Origin: a bacterium
GTDB taxonomy: Bacteria; Actinomycetota; Acidimicrobiia; Acidimicrobiales; Bin134
Reading direction: 5' to 3'
DNA: 5,230 nt
Assembly (NCBI GenBank): GCA_028820035.1
Contig: JAPPKI010000246.1
Coordinates: 1 to 5,230 of the forward strand
Program-made: the position numbers and the translations under genes
In this document: one piece after another, positions 4,389 through 5,230 of the stretch
Layout of the letters: the number at the start of each line of letters is the position of its first letter
Position numbering within the stretch: position 1 is the stretch's first letter
Notes under the pieces: generated by a model
Databases searched by the model: none
Told to the model about the DNA's origin: nothing
What the model saw: the letters and a program-made list of their open reading frames with translations, nothing else

Positions 4389-5230
4389 CGGCGGCAACGG
4401 TGATGTCGGGCCTGCTGGCCGTGGAGGTGCCCTACTGGGCGTCGGCCATCATCAAAGTGGGCGTCATCGCCTTAGTGGTACCCACTGCTGCGCTGGTGCT
4501 GGGCTATGTGTTCCTGCTGAAGATGATGAGCTTTATGCAGAGCCGGCTGGGTCCCATGGAGGCCGGCCCCTACGGCACCTTGCAACTGTTGGCCGACGGG
4601 CTGAAGTTCATCCAGAAAGAGGACATCATCCCGGCCAAGGCCGACCGGACGGTGTTCGCCCTGGCCCCACTGGTGGTGCTGGTCTCCACTTTCTTGATCT
4701 ACGTGGTGATCCCCACCGGCCCCGACGCAGTGGTGGCGCAACTGGATGTAGGCATCTTCTACGCCCTGGCGGTGTCGTCGCTATCGGTTGTGGGCATCTT
4801 GATGGCCGGATGGGCTTCGGCCAACAAATACGCCCTCATGGGGGGCTTGCGGGCTGCCGGCCAGCTCATCGCCTACGAGCTGCCGCTGGTGCTGGCGGTG
4901 ATGGGCGTGGTTATCCAGGCCGGCACCCTGGATCTGCAAAAGATCGTCACTGCCCAGGCCAACGGGGAGATTTTTGGCTGGGGCGGCATCGGCAACCCGT
5001 TCATCCTCACCCAGTTCGTGGGCTTCTTCATCTTCCTGGTGGCGGTGCAGGCCGAAACCACCCAGCCGCCGTTCGACATGCCGGTGGCTGAGTCGGAGAT
5101 CGTGGGCGGCTACCAAGTGGAATACACCGGCTTCCGATTCCTCTTCTTCTTCATGGGCGACTTCGGCCATGCCTTTGCCTTTGCTGAGCTGGCACCATTT
5201 CTGTTCCTGGGCGGCAGGTCCCTGACATGG
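4385..5230 (+). CDS. nuoH: Complex I subunit H (NuoH, ND1 homologue), 3' end cut by the window
   Basis: NuoH is the membrane subunit that anchors the peripheral arm and forms the membrane side of the quinone channel. The 282 residues present cover most of a protein that usually runs beyond 320. Hydrophobic segments lie at about 20-46, 90-112, 122-142, 162-182, 205-225 and 250-277; the last helices are missing. Conserved loops are RLGPMEAGPYGTLQLLADGLKF (54-75) with KED (78-80), ASANKYALMGGLRAAGQLIAYELP (144-167), and PPFDMPVAESEIVGGYQVEYTGFRF (228-252). Near the window end the usual GEY and LGGW motifs read GDF (258-260) and LGGR (275-278), which may be real or low-quality sequence. The ATG overlaps the preceding short frame as ATGA and has GGGAG ten bases upstream. 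It directly follows the nuoD region, with no nuoE, nuoF or nuoG between. Confidence 0.94.
   Translation, partial: MTAATVMSGLLAVEVPYWASAIIKVGVIALVVPTAALVLGYVFLLKMMSFMQSRLGPMEAGPYGTLQLLADGLKFIQKEDIIPAKADRTVFALAPLVVLVSTFLIYVVIPTGPDAVVAQLDVGIFYALAVSSLSVVGILMAGWASANKYALMGGLRAAGQLIAYELPLVLAVMGVVIQAGTLDLQKIVTAQANGEIFGWGGIGNPFILTQFVGFFIFLVAVQAETTQPPFDMPVAESEIVGGYQVEYTGFRFLFFFMGDFGHAFAFAELAPFLFLGGRSLTW

Overview
This is a strongly G+C-rich window in which most codons end in G or C. It carries five protein genes, all on the + strand and all in one functional neighbourhood. The gene content, the GTG/TTG starts, and two genes that appear to begin right after a TAnnnT promoter box with no Shine-Dalgarno site suggest a high-GC actinobacterium-like organism. 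I lean towards an uncultured Acidimicrobiia-type lineage, but that placement is inference. The sequence looks like the end of a metagenomic or draft contig: the first ~56 bases are a self-complementary poly-G/poly-C block that is probably artefactual.

Layout: 1-56 is low-complexity G/C foldback. 57-143 is a short upstream region with a candidate promoter. 144-1508 encodes a stand-alone TrpB2-type tryptophan synthase beta-like PLP enzyme. 1509-1582 is a short intergenic region with a second candidate promoter. From 1583 to the window end runs the start of a respiratory complex I (NADH-quinone oxidoreductase-type) operon: nuoA, nuoB, nuoC, nuoD and a 3'-truncated nuoH. The genes are tightly packed. 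nuoB/nuoC overlap, nuoC/nuoD overlap by 4 bases (GTGA), and nuoD and nuoH are each tied to a short intervening element by ATGA stop/start overlaps.

NuoA and NuoH are membrane-arm subunits around the quinone cavity. NuoB carries the terminal N2 [4Fe-4S] cluster. NuoC and NuoD are the hydrogenase-derived subunits that, with NuoB and NuoH, form the quinone-reduction module. nuoE, nuoF and nuoG, which form the NADH-oxidising module and normally sit between nuoD and nuoH, are absent at that place.

Three points deserve attention. (1) The last 56 bases of nuoD are repeated 68 bases downstream with only three differences, all synonymous. This creates a 23-codon mini-ORF whose ends overlap both nuoD and nuoH in ATGA junctions. 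(2) Two of three residues that line the quinone headgroup site of NuoD in classical complex I appear replaced (Tyr to Trp, Asp to Gln), while the His is kept. (3) Codon usage changes part-way through nuoB, which hints at a recombinant or chimeric sequence.
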